From assembly GCF_005239225.2 (NCBI RefSeq), contig NC_133293.1, positions 2,976,001 through 3,040,000 of the forward strand: a stretch of 64,000 nucleotides of DNA, given 5' to 3'. The notes beneath the pieces are model-generated. The model was not told where the DNA came from, ran no database searches, and saw nothing but the letters and a program-made list of their open reading frames with translations. This document shows, in pieces, positions 24,371-36,800 of the stretch. Position 1 is the first letter of the stretch; each line of letters starts with the position of its first letter. This DNA is from Populus alba. Its lineage: Eukaryota > Streptophyta > Magnoliopsida > Malpighiales > Salicaceae. The position numbers and the translations under genes are program-made.

Positions 24371-25024
24371 ATGGCAGGTTCCTCAAGTCATCACATAAGA
24401 AATATTTGTGTTTTCGGTGGATCCAGCCCTGGGAAAGAAAAAGAGTTTTTAGAATCAGCAAATCATCTTGGTCAAGTACTTGCTGAGAGAAAGATTCATT
24501 TAGTGTATGGGGGAGGTAGCCTTGGGTTAATGGGAGGTGTGTCAATGGCTGTATTTTTAGGAGGCAGTCAAGTTTTGGGGGTTGTTCCCAAGGCTTTAGC
24601 AAATGGGGACATCATTGGAAAAACAATTGGAGAGGTTCTACAGGTCCCAACAATGTCTGACCGACTGAATACCATGTTTAACCATGTTGATGCCTTCATT
24701 GACTTACCAGGTGGTCTGGGCACATTGGAAGAGATCTTTCATATTTCATCTTGGGCCCAACTGCATATTCACCATAAACCTATAGGTTTGTTAAATGTTA
24801 ATGGTTTTTATGATAAGTTGTTGTCTTTCCTTGATCAAGCTGTGGAACAGGAATTTCTAACATCTTCGGCACGACAAATCATAATCTCTGCTGCTACTGC
24901 TGAACAATTGATTGACCAACTACAATCTTTCATCCCTGTCATTGATCCTTGCATGAGTCGCCTAGATTGGTCAGCTAAGGAAAGCCGTAAAAAGCTTAGA
25001 TTAGATTTGAGCCTTCATCTGTGA
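24371..25024 (+). CDS. LOG-type cytokinin riboside 5'-monophosphate phosphoribohydrolase carried by Athila-A
   Basis: An uninterrupted 217-codon ORF. LOG enzymes remove ribose 5'-phosphate from cytokinin nucleotides to release the active free base, usually in cytosol and nucleus. Length is near the usual 210-220 residues. Seen: N-terminal ICVFGGSSPGK (residues 12-22), YGGGSLGLMG (46-55), the TMSDRLNTM region (94-102, retaining Arg98) and the family signature PGGLGTLEE (113-121, with catalytic-type Glu121). Departures from typical plant LOGs are Gly16 for the usual Cys of CVFCGSS, Leu99 for the usual Lys after the Arg, and Asp111 for the usual Ala before LPGG. The ORF is intron-free, whereas plant LOG genes normally have several introns, pointing to capture through RNA. 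It lies between integrase and 3' LTR in element orientation. The enzyme family is secure; activity is not shown. Confidence 0.9.
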   Translation: MAGSSSHHIRNICVFGGSSPGKEKEFLESANHLGQVLAERKIHLVYGGGSLGLMGGVSMAVFLGGSQVLGVVPKALANGDIIGKTIGEVLQVPTMSDRLNTMFNHVDAFIDLPGGLGTLEEIFHISSWAQLHIHHKPIGLLNVNGFYDKLLSFLDQAVEQEFLTSSARQIIISAATAEQLIDQLQSFIPVIDPCMSRLDWSAKESRKKLRLDLSLHL

Positions 25025-25671
25025 AACCTTGTGTCTTTTGTGTTATTAATAGCATATTATTTTGTTGTGTTACTTCTTATATTTGTTTAAGTGTGTTTCA
25101 GGTTTGTCATTGTTCGCTGTTTCAGGTGATGTCTTCTATACTCTATCTTTTCTACCTTAGGACATTGAGGACAATGTCTCGTTTGGTTGGGGGGAGAGGG
25201 TAGTAGTTTATAAAAAAAAAAAAAAACTAACCAATTAACTGTTGTTGTTTTTAAAAAACCATTTGGCAAAACTGTTATTACTAGGATGACAGAGTAAAGA
25301 GGAATTATTCTTGAGAAGCATCGTAGTAAAAATTTTCTAATGGTTATTTGCAATATTCATAACAATGCCTATTAGAATACTTCTTGAAATATTTCAGGTT
25401 TACAAACTCTCGCATTGTTATTCACTTTGATTCTGCTCGTATACTCATTTAACAAGTATTATTAAACCTTTCATTTTCACACACACACTTTAACATATGA
25501 TTGTGGGTTGCATATTGAATTATTACATTATTTATGTTCTTTTGTTAAAGGTAACAACTAAGGGAAAGGGATAGTATATAATTTGCAAAAAAAAAAAATT
25601 GATAATATTGATGATAATAAAAACGTAGATAAGTTTGGTTTCGTAGCCTCCCTAACCTAAGCAATTAAGCC
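25025..25671 (+). other. Athila-A 3' non-coding region after LOG, with hairpin and G-rich tract
   Basis: No gene is seen. A perfect inverted repeat GACATTG-AGGA-CAATGTC lies at 25,161-25,178, followed by the purine-rich GGTTGGGGGGAGAGGG at 25,185-25,200. This motif pair is common near the 3' end of Athila/Tat elements and may be an internal polypurine tract. The remainder is AT-rich. Confidence 0.6.
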
Positions 25672-26284
25672 CGAAGGGGTGTTTTAACACCTAATACCCT
25701 AAAGTCAACTGACTTGGGAGCTATTGGCCGAAAGCTTGTTACATGGGTTAAGGAGAAAAGCTTAAGGGAATCAAACATTGCACTATCTACGTATCAGTAT
25801 CTACAACCCGAGTTGTTAAGCTCGTAGGGGTGTCTTAACACCTAATGCCCTAAGACCAACTGGTCTGGGAGTCATTAGCCTAAAACTCGTTACATGGGTT
25901 AAAGATACATTATGTTTTAAGTTGTATGTGTATATAAATAAAATTAAAAAAAAAAACAAGAAGAAGAAGAAGAAAAAAAAGAAGTAATAATAATAATAAT
26001 TCCCAAACCCAAGGAAGTTCACCTTAAACATTTGAACATAATATTGTTTTCTTCCAACAAAAGCCCCATCATCTATGTTTTCATATATTGAGCACATAAA
26101 AAAGAAGGTTTATTAATATCTTGTTTAAGAAGTATGAAGCAACAATATAAATTTAATGAGAGTTTGTTTATCTGGATAGATTAATAGAAGTTGAATGATG
26201 AATGCCTTGCTTTGTGATACTTGCAAATTGTTTCTCTATTTTAACGAGATTACTAGGGACTAGTAATAAGTTGGTTGGGGGGTG
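25672..26284 (+). mobile_element. Athila-A 3' tail with duplicated segment and polypurine tract
   Basis: A block beginning near 25,672 (AGGGGTGTTTTAACACCTAA) recurs about 154 bp later near 25,829 (AGGGGTGTCTTAACACCTAA). Each copy contains a short dyad GGTGT...ACACC. The second half is the twin of 10,381-10,854. It ends in a GGGGGGTG purine tract abutting the LTR start at 26,285. Confidence 0.8.
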
Positions 26285-27474
26285 TGATTAGTACTTAAAA
26301 GTGCATGTTTATCAAGGTTTTATATCATCATTTTGCACTTGAAGTATCAATAACTCCTTAACTAAAACATGTTTTATAATAACAAGTTTGATACTATAAG
26401 ATACCTTAATTTATGGTAAATGCTCATCTTAAATGCAGGCCTATCACATAAATAAAAGGATTGATTGATGAGTTTAAGTATTGAAAGTGAAAGGACAAAG
26501 AGATGGCCAAACTTAGAAAAGAGATGCCAGGGCAGTCCAAACCAGAACATTGCTCGGTAATTGATCATATCTGGAGCTCTAGATCTCGGATTTAGGTCCA
26601 TTTTATATGGATGGAAAGGTAAGACAAAGGCCTACAACTCTCATGAGGAGCCCAATATTTAAAAAGGTTGTTTTGAAGTCCAAACTGAAGGAACAACGAA
26701 GAAGTCCGAAGTTGTCCTGCAGCCCAGACACTATTTAGTGTTCAGCCCATATCTTGAGTTCTAGAAGTCCAAATGACCTCATCTTTTTTTTGTTGGAAAT
26801 CTGAGACAATTTCCTAGAACATTCCTGAGGATTCTGGGCAAATTATGATGTTAGCAATGACGTCTTGTTCAAACAAGAAGATAAGGATTGTCACCAAGTC
26901 AAGATGTGGCCACCCACTCATCAATTAATTAACAAATCAATAGTTCCAAATTTTGGCCTATAAAAGGAGGCACTTACCATGTATTGAGGCATCTTGGTTT
27001 GCAGATCAAGATCATGCTCTTGCTTTCTCTCTTTGTATTGCTTATGTTTTGCTTTCATTAATATCAAGTTTATGCACTTAATTTCCTTTTCTTTACTTAG
27101 TTAACTTCTTTCTCATTTATGTTCTTATTTTGTTCATTTATGTTTCTTTCTTTCATTATGTTTAGCTAAGTTAATTATGTCAAGGTGAAAAGGGTACACT
27201 AATGGTGTAAGAATAAGTATAATATAAACTTAAAATGGACCTTAACGTTGGATACTAACATGTTTTATATTTGTTATCTTGTTCACTTTTAATACTTTGC
27301 TTGTTAAATGGTTAATCTAGATTTATGTTGTATAACACTTGGTACAACAAATACCTGGTACTTTTATAGCCCATACTGTATGGTATAACCGACACCTGAG
27401 CTATGAAAGGGACTTGATTTGTTGTTAACATAAGTTATAATCATGAATGCCTGCCAACATTTACAAGTATTAAC
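26285..27474 (+). mobile_element. Athila-A 3' LTR, truncated by satellite
   Basis: The first ~1,190 bp of the LTR (same TGATTAGTAC start, TATA box at 26,959-26,967) run collinear with 10,855-12,045. At about 27,474 they jump into satellite array II in mid-LTR. The missing ~530 bp includes the LTR 3' end, so no target duplication can be checked. Confidence 0.92.
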
Positions 27475-30400
27475 TTTTGAGCTGGTACTCTGGTCGGGTC
27501 GGTGGTATTGCCCGACCGGATGTGGTCTGTGTGGAGTACTGATTCCATGCTACTCCTTGTAAAACAGCCTCTGGAAACTCATGAAAAAAATTTAAGAGAG
27601 ATCCAATGGTCGGATCTTTAGTTATTGACCTTTTGAGCCGGTACTCTCGTCGTGTCGGTGGTATTGCCCGACCGGACGTGGTCTGCGTGGAGTACTGAGT
27701 CCACGCTACTACATGTAAAACAACCTTCGGAAACTCGTGAAAAAAAATTTAGAGCGATCCAACGGTCGAATCTTTAGTTATGGACCTTTTGAGCCAATAC
27801 TCTAGTCGTGTCGGTTGTATTGCCCGACCGGACGTGGTCTACGTGGAGTACCGATTCCATGCTACTGCATGTAAAACAACCTCTGGAAACTCGTGAAAAA
27901 CATTTTAGAGCCATCCAACGGTCGAATCTATAGTTATGGACCTTTTGTCCCGGTACTATGGTCGTGTCGGTGAGTCTGCCCGACCACATGTCGTCGGCCT
28001 AGAGTACCGATTCCACGGCACTCCATGTAAAATACCATTGGGAAACTCTTGAAAAACATTTTAGAGCGATCCAACTGTCGAACCTATATTTATTGACCTT
28101 TAAGGCCGATAATTTGGTCGTGTTCGTGGTATTGCCCGAACGGACATCATCGGAGTGGAGTACCGAGTCCACGCTACTCCTTGTAAAACAACCTCCGGAA
28201 ACTCCTGAAAAACATTTTAGAGCGATCCAACGGTCATATCTATAGTTATGGACCTTTTGGGCCGGTACGCTAGTCGTGTCGGTGGTATTGCCCCACCATA
28301 CATTGTCGGATAGGAGTATCGATTCCTCGCTACTCCATGTAAAACAGCCTCTAGAAACACCTGAAAAATATTTTAGAGTGATCCAACTGTCGGATCTATA
28401 GTTACGGACCTTTTGGGCCGGTACGCTAGTCGTGTGGTGGTATTGCCCGACCGGACATCTTCGTCGTGGAGTATTGATTCCACGCTACTACTTGTAAAAC
28501 GACCTTCGGAAACTCGTGAAAAAAAATTTAGAGCGATCCAACGGTCGAATCTTTAGTTATGGACCTTTTGAGCCAATACTCTAGTCGTGTCGGTTGTATT
28601 GCCCGACCGGACGTGGTCTGCGTGGAGTACCGATTCCATGCTACTGCATGTAAAACAACCTCTGGAAACTCGTGAAAAACATTTTAGAGCCATCCAACGG
28701 TCGAATCTATAGTTATGGACCTTTTGTCCCGGTACTATGGTCGTGTCGGTGAGTCTGCCCGACCACATGTCGTCGGCCTAGAGTACCGATTCCACGGCAC
28801 TCCATGTAAAATACCATTGGGAAACTCTTGAAAAACATTTTAGAGCGATCCAACTGTCGAACCTATATTTATTGACCTTTTGGGCCGATAATTTGGTCGT
28901 GTTCGTGGTATTGCCCGAACGGACATCATCGGAGTGGAGTACCGAGTCCACGCTACTCCTTGTAAAACAACCTCCGGAAACTCCTGAAAAACATTTTAGA
29001 GCGATCCAACGGTCATATCTATAGTTATGGACCTTTTGGGCCGGTACGCTGGTCGTGTCGGTGGTTGTGCCCCATCGTACGTCGTCGGAGAGGAGTACCG
29101 ATTCGTCGATGCTCCTTGTAAAACAGTCTCCGGAAGCTCGTGAAAAAATTTTTAGAGCGATACAACGGTCAGATCTATAGTTATGGACCTTTTGGGCCGG
29201 TACGCTAATCGTGTCGGTGGTATTGCCCGTCTGGACGTCGTCGTCGTGGAGGATCGATTCCACTCTGCTCGTGAAAAAAACTTTAGACCGATCCAACGGT
29301 CGGATCTTTAGTTATGGACCTTTTGAGCCGGTACTCTAGTCATGTCAGTGGTATTGCCCGACCGGACGTGGTCTGAGTGTAGTACCGATTCGACGCTACT
29401 CCATGTAAACACGGCCTCCGGAAACTCTTGAAAAACATTTTAGAGCGATCTCACATTCGGAACTATAGTTCTGGACCTTTTGGGCAGATAATCTGGTCGT
29501 GTTCGTGGTATTGCCCGACCGGACATCGTCAGCGTGGAGTACCGAGTCCACGCTAATCCTTGTAAAACGACCTACAGAAACACGTTAAAACTTTTTAGAG
29601 CGATCCAACGGTCGGATCTTTAGTTATTTACCTTTTGTGCTCGTACTGTAGTCGTGTCGATGGTATTGCCCGACCGAACGTCGTTTTCGTGCAGTAACGA
29701 TTCCAAGCTACTCCATGTAAAACATCCTCCGAAAACTCCTAAAAAACATTTTAGAGCGATCCAACGGTCAGATCTATAGTTATGGACCTTTTGGGCCAGT
29801 ACGGTGGTCGTTTTGTTGGTATTGCCCGACCGGACGTCGTCGTCGTGGAGTACCGGGTCCACGCTACTCCTAGTAAAATAGCCTATAGAAACTCCTGAAA
29901 AACATTTTAGAGCGATCCTACGGTCCGATCTATAGTTCCGGACCTTTTGGGCCGGTACGCTGGTCGCGTCCGTGGTATTGCCCAACCACACATTGTCGTT
30001 GTGGAGTATCGATTCCATGCTACTCGTAAAACGGCCTCTAGAAACCCGTGAAAATTTTTTTTAGAGAGATCCAACGGTCGGATCTATAGTTATGGACCTT
30101 TTGGGCCGGTACGCTAGTCGTGTCGGTGGTATTGCCCCACCATACATTGTCGGATAGGAGTACCGATTCCTCGCTACTCCATGTAAAACAGCCTCTAGAA
30201 ACACCTGAAAAATATTTTAGAGTGATCCAACTGTCGGATCTATAGTTACGGACCTTTTGGGCCGGTACGCTAGTCGTGTGGTGGTATTGCCCGACCGGAC
30301 ATCTTCGTCGTGGAGTACTGATTCCACGCTACTACTTGTAAAACGACCTTCGGAAACTCGTGAAAAAAAATTTAGAGCGATCCAACGGTCGAATCTTTAG

Positions 30401-32107
30401 TTATGGACCTTTTGAGCCAATACTCTAGTCGTGTCGGTTGTATTGCCCGACCGGACGTGGTCTGCGTGGAGTACCGATTCCATGCTACTGCATGTAAAAC
30501 AACCTCTGGAAACTCGTGAAAAACATTTTAGAGCCATCCAACGGTCGAATCTATAGTTATGGACCTTTTGTCCCGGTACTAAGGTCGTGTCGGTGAGTCT
30601 GCCCGACCACATGTCGTCGGCCTAGAGTACCGATTCCACGGCACTCCATGTAAAATACCATTGGGAAACTCTTGAAAAACATTTTAGAGCGATCCAACTG
30701 TCGAACCTGTATTTATTGACCTTTTGGGCCGATAATTTGGTCGTGTTCGTGGTATTGCCCGAACGGACATCATCGGAGTGGAGTACCGAGTCCACGCTAC
30801 TCCTTGTAAAACAACCTCTGGAAACTCCTGAAAAACATTTTAGAGCGATCCAACGGTCATATCTATAGTTATGGACCTTTTGGGCCGGTACGCTGGTCGT
30901 GTCGGTGGTTGTGCCCATCGTACGTCGTCGGAGAGGAGTACCGATTCGTCGATGCTCCTTGTAAAACAGTCTCCGGAAGCTCGTGAAAAAATTTTTAGAG
31001 CGATACAACGGTCAGATCTATAGTTATGGACCTTTTGGGCCGGTACGCTAATCGTGTCGGTGGTATTGCCCGTCTGGACGTCGTCGTCGTGGAGTATCGA
31101 TTCCACTCTGCTCGTGAAAAAAACTTTAGACCGATCCAACGGTCGGATCTTTAGTTATGGACCTTTTGAGCCGGTACTCTAGTCATGTCAGTGGTATTGC
31201 CCGACCGGACGTGGTCTGAGTGTAGTACCGATTCGACGCTACTCCATGTAAACACGGCCTCCATAAACTCTTGAAAAACATTTTAGAGCTATCTCACATT
31301 CGGAACTATAGTTCTGGACCTTTTGGGCAGATAATCTGGTCGTGTTCGTGGTATTGCCCGACCGGACATCGTCAGCGTGGAGTACCGAGTCCACGCTAAT
31401 CCTTGTAAAACAACCTACAGAAACACGTTAAAACTTTTTAGAGCGATCCAACGGTCGGATCTTTAGTTATTTACCTTTTGTGCTCGTACTGTAGTCGTGT
31501 CGATGGTATTGCCCGACCGAACGTCGTTTTCGTGCAGTAACGATTCCAAGCTACTCCATGTAAAACATCCTCCGAAAACTCCTAAAAAACATTTTAGAGC
31601 GATCCAACGGTCAGATCTATAGTTATGGACCTTTTGGGCTAGTACGGTGGTCGTTTTGTTGGTATTGCCCGACCGGACGTCGTCGTCGTGGAGTACCGGG
31701 TCCACGCTACTCCTAGTAAAATAGCCTATAGAAACTCTTGAAAAACATTTTAGAGTGATCCTATGGTCCGATCTATAGTTATGGACCTTTTGGGCCGGTA
31801 CGCTGGTTGTGTCGGTGGTATTGCTCGACCGGACATCGTCGTTGTGGAGTACCGATTCCACGCTACTCGAAGAACGGCCTCTAGAAACTCGTGAAAAAAC
31901 ATTTTAGAGTGATCCAACGGTCGGATCTATAGTTATGGACCTTTTGCGCCGGTACGCTAGTCGTGTCGGTGGTATTGCCCCACCATACGTTGTCGGATAG
32001 GAGTACCGATTCCTAGCTACTCCATGTAAAACAGCCTCTAGAAACTTCTGAAAAACATTTTAGAGTGATCCAACAGTCGGATCTATAGTTATGGATCTTT
32101 TGGGCCG
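27475..32107 (+). repeat. 156-bp satellite, array II
   Basis: About 30 head-to-tail monomers in the same orientation and of the same family as array I. Long blocks repeat with high similarity at offsets of 779 and 1,844 bp, so part of the array is organised in higher-order units. The array is interrupted, not ended, at 32,107 by a solo LTR. Confidence 0.97.
28251..31938 (+). repeat. Higher-order repeat of ~1,844 bp (two copies plus start of a third)
   Basis: 28,251-30,094 and 30,095-31,937 are collinear multi-monomer blocks (about 12 monomers each) with near-identical variant order. They include a shortened monomer lacking about 20 bp (near 29,270 and 31,113). A third copy starts at 31,938 before the solo LTR. 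Within it, a segment at 28,553 also matches 27,774 at an offset of 779 bp, five monomers. This indicates recent local amplification by unequal exchange. Confidence 0.88.
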
Positions 32108-32395
32108 TGACACGACCAAAAGCTTGATGTCTTCTCCCAAGTGCAGGAGTGTCGAAGTAATAAATAACCCGGCAAGACCGGGGTCGAACCACAGAGAGGT
32201 TAATTGTATAAATTATAAATAACAAGACGATAACAACAACAACAACAATAATAACAACAATAATAATTATTATACTCAGTACGTGGGGTTGTTATACCTG
32301 AGAATGATCTAAAGATCGGGTCATAGGTTTCCAGCCTATATACTGAGTTTATGAAAAGATCAAAGATATATATTATATAATATAAACAAAATGTA

Positions 32396-32429
<34 letters not shown>

Positions 32430-33857
32430 GCAGAAGATGAAGAAATTAATGAGAACTTTGAGATGAAAGATTAATGTAAGGATTAAACAATGATAAAAAC
32501 AAAATGTCAAGGTTAGAGGATCCACTAATGGTACTTCAAACAAGTATGGTATAAACTCTTATTACTCAATTGGAAACCACACATAAAGGAGGTTCCAATC
32601 AAATTATAAATTGTTAACATGATTACATTAGTTATCTTATTCGAATAAAGCTAATACTTGTAAATGTTGGCAGGCATTCATGATTATAACTTATGTTAAC
32701 AACAAATCAAGTTCCTTTCATAGCTCAGGTGTCGGTTATACCATACAGTATGGGCTATGAAAGTACCAAGTATTTGTTGTACCAAGTATTTGTTGTACCA
32801 AGTGTTATACAACATAAATCTAGATTAACCATTTAACAAGCAAAGTATTAAAAGTGAACAAGATAACAAATATAAAACATGTTAGTATCCAACGTTAAGG
32901 TCCATGTTAAGTTTATATTATACTTATTCTTACACCATTAGTGTATCCTTTTCACCTTGACATAATTAACTTAGCTAAACATAATGAAAGAAAGAAACAT
33001 AAATGAACAAGATAAGAACATAAATGAGAAAAGAAGTTAACTAAGTAAAGGAAAGGAAATGAAGTGCATAAACTTGATATTAATGAAAGCAAAACATAAG
33101 CAATACAAAGAGAGAAAGCAAGAGCATGATCTTGATCTGGAAACCAAGATGCCTCAATACATGGTAAGTGCCTCCTTTTATAGGCCAAAATTTGGAACTA
33201 TTGATTTGTTAATGAATTGATGAGTGGGTGGCCACATCTTGACTTGGTGACAATCCTTATCTTCTTGTCTGAACAAGACGTCATTGCTAACATCATAATT
33301 TGCCCAGAATCCTCAGGAATGTTCTAGGAAATTGTCTCAGCTTTCCAACAAAAAAAAGATGAGGTCATTTGGACTTCTAGAACTCAAGATATGGGCTGAA
33401 CACTAAATAGTGTCTGGGCTGCAGGACAGCTTCGGACTTCTTCGTTGTTCCTTCAGTTTGGACTTCAAAACGGCCTTTTTAAATCTTGGGTTCCCCATAA
33501 AAGTTGTAGGCCTTTGTCTTACCTTTCCATCCATATAAAATGGACCTAAATCCGAGATCTAGAGCTCCAGATATGATCCAATTACCGAGCAATGTTCTGG
33601 TTTGGACTGCACCCGCATCTCTTTTCTAAGTTTGGCCATCTCTTTGTCCTTTCACTTTCAATACTTAAACTAATCAATCAATCCTTTTATTTATGTGATA
33701 GGCCTGCATTTAAGATGAGTATTTACCATAAATTAAGGTATCTTATAATATCAAAGTTGTTATTATAAAACATGCTTTAGTTAAGGAGTTATTGATACTT
33801 CAAGTGCAAAATGATGATATAAAACCTTGATAAACATGCACTTTTAAGTACTAATCA
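32108..33857 (-). mobile_element. Solo Athila LTR (1,750 bp) in satellite, TSD GGCCG
   Basis: A complete LTR on the minus strand, from TGACACGACC to AGTACTAATCA on the plus strand, with no internal sequence. It is flanked by the 5-bp duplication GGCCG (32,103-32,107 and 33,858-33,862), which sits in the GGGCCGGTAC block of a satellite monomer. It is the product of LTR-LTR recombination of an Athila that inserted into the array. It carries the TATA box at 33,174-33,182 and AAC/AAT microsatellites near 32,230-32,270 and 32,396-32,426. Confidence 0.97.
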
Positions 33858-36800
33858 GGCCGGTATGCTAGTCGTGTCGGTGGTATTGCCCGATCGGACG
33901 TCGTCGTCGTGGAGTATCGATTCCACTCTGCTCCTTGTAAAACAGTCTCCGGAAGCTCGTGTAAAAAATTTTAGAGCGATCCAACGGTGGGATCTTTAGT
34001 TATGGACCTTTTGAGCCGGTACTCTGGTCATGTCGGTGGTATTGCCCGACCAGACATGGTCTGAGTGGAGTACCGATTCCACGCTACTGCATGTAAAACA
34101 GCCTCCGGAAACTCTTGAAAATTTTTTTCGAACGATCCCACGTTCGGAACTATAATTGTGGATCTTTTGGGTAGATAATCTGGTTGTGTTCGTGGTATTT
34201 CCCGACCGGACGTCGTCAGAGTGGAGTACCGAGTCCACGCTAATCCCTGTAAAACGGCCTACGGAAACACGTTAAAAACTTTTTAGAGCGATCCAACTGT
34301 CGGATCTTTAGTTATTTACCTTTTATGCCCGTACTGTAGTCGTGTTGATGGTATTTGCCCGACCCGAACGTTGTTTTCGTGCTAGTAACGATTCCAAGCT
34401 ACTCCATGTAAAACATCCTCCAAAAACTCCAAAAAACATTTTAGAGCGATTCAACGGTCAGATCTATAGTTATGGACCTTTCAGGCCAATACGGTGGTCA
34501 TTTCGTTGGTATTGCCCGACCGTACATCGTCGGCGTGGAGTACCGGGTCCACGCTACTCCTAGTAAAATAGCCTATAGAAACTCCTGAAAAAAATTTTAG
34601 AGCGATCCAACAGTCGGATCTATAGTTATGGACCTTTTTGGGCCGGTACGCTTGTCGCGTCGGTGATATTGCCCGACCGGACGTCGTCGTTGTGGAGTAC
34701 TGATTCCACGCTACTCGTAAAATGACCTCTAGAAACTCGTGAAAAAAAATTTTAGAGCGATCCAACGGTCGGATCTATAGTTATGTACCTTTTGGGCCGG
34801 TACGCTAGTCATGTCGATGGTATTGCCCCACCATACATTGTCAGATAGGAGTACCAATTCCTCGCTACTCCATGTAAAACAGACTCTAGAAACTCATGAA
34901 AAACATTTTAGAGTGATCCAACGGTCGGATCTATAGTTATGGACCTTTTGGGCCGGTACGTTAGTCGTGTCGGTGGTATTGCCCGACTGGACATCGTCAT
35001 CGTGGAGTATCGATTCCACTCTGCTTCTTCTAAAACAGCCTGCGGAAACTCGTTAAAAAAATTTTAGAGTGATCAAACGGTCGGATCTTTAGTTATGGAC
35101 CTTTTAGGCTGGTACTCTAGTCGTGTGGGTGGTATTGCCCGACCGGACGTCGTCGGCGTGGAGTACTAATACCACGCTTATCCATGTAAAACAGCCTCTG
35201 CAAACTACTGAAAATTTTTTTAGAGTGATTCAACAGTCGGATCTATAGTTCTGGACCTTTTGTCCCGGTACTCTAGTCGTGTTGGTATTGCCCGACCACA
35301 CTTCGTCGGCGCGGAATACCGATTCCACTCTACTCCATGTAAAACAGCCTCTGGAAACTCCTAAAAAACATTTTAGAGCGATCCAACGGTCGAATCTATA
35401 GTTATGGACCCTTTGGACTGATAATCTGGTCGAGTTCGTGGTATTGCTCAACCGGACATCATCGGCGTGGAGAACCGAGTCCACGCTACTCCTTGTAAAA
35501 TGGCCTACAAAAACTCATGAAAAACTTTTTAGAGTGATCCAACGGTCGGATCTATAATCAAAGACCTTTTGGACCGGTACTCTGGTCATGTCCGTGGTAT
35601 TACTCGACCGGACGTCGTTGGAATGGAGTACAGATTCCACAATACTCCATGTAAAACCGCCTATGGAAACTCCTGAAAAACATTTTAGAGCGATCGAATG
35701 GTCAAATCATTGGTTATGGACCTTTTGGGCCGGTACGTTGGTCGTGTCGGTGGTAGTGCCCCACCAGATATCGTTGGCGTGGAGTACCTATTCCACGCTA
35801 CTCCATGTAAAACAGCCTCTGGAAACTCTTTAAAAACAATTTAGAGCGAACCAACGGTCGTATCTATAGTTGTGGACCTTTTAGTCCGCTACTTTACTGT
35901 GTCAGTGGTATTGCCCGACCGGACGTCGTCGGCACGGAGGGCCCAGTTCACGCTAGTCCTTGTAAAACAACATATGGAAACCCCTGAAAAACATTTTAGA
36001 GCGATCCAACGGTCGGATCTATAGTTATGGACATTGTGATCCGGTACTATAGTTGTGTCGGTGGTATTGCCTGACCGGACGTCGTTGAAGTGGAGTACCG
36101 ATAACACGCTACTCCATGTAAAACAACCTTCGGAAACTCCTGAAAAACATTTAAGAGCGATCCAACGGTCGAATTTATAGTTCTGGACCTCTTAGGCCGA
36201 TACTCTGTCGTGTCGGAGGTATTGCCCGACCGGACGTCGTCGGCGTGGAGTATCGAGTCCACACTACTCCTTGTGAAATAGCCTCTGAAAACTCTTGAAA
36301 AACATTTTAGAGTGATCCAACGGTCGGATCTATAGTTATGGACGTTGTGATCTGGTACTATAGTGGTGTCGGTGGTATTGCTCGACCGTACGTCGTTGAA
36401 GTAGAGTACCGATTCCACGCTACTCTATGTAAAACAGTCTATGGAAACTCCTGAAAAACATTTTAGAGCAATTCAACGGTCGTATCTATAGTTATGAACC
36501 TTTTGGTCTTGTACCCTAGTCGTGTCCGTGGTATTTCTCGACCGTACGACGTCGGCGTGGAGTACCAATTCCGTGCTACTGCATGTAAAACAACATTCAA
36601 AAACTCTTGAAAAACATTTTAGAGTGATCCAACAGTCGGATCTATAGTTATGGACCTTTAGGGCCGGTACTATGGTCGTGTCTGTGGTATTGCCCGACCG
36701 GACGTCGTCGGTGTGGAGTACCAAGTCCATGCTACGCCTAGTCAAAATAGCCTTCAAAAAATCATGAAAAAAAATTTAAAGCGATCCAACTGTCGAATCT

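Noticed and set aside
24333..24602. Minus-strand ORF overlapping the LOG start (also 48,246-48,515)
   Set aside because: Antisense shadow of the conserved LOG coding sequence.
28778..29296. 172-codon minus-strand ORF in the satellite, and many similar ones of 60-155 codons on both strands
   Set aside because: They repeat with the 156-bp monomer, have no domain and no shared start context, and exist because 156 is divisible by 3. Not called as genes.
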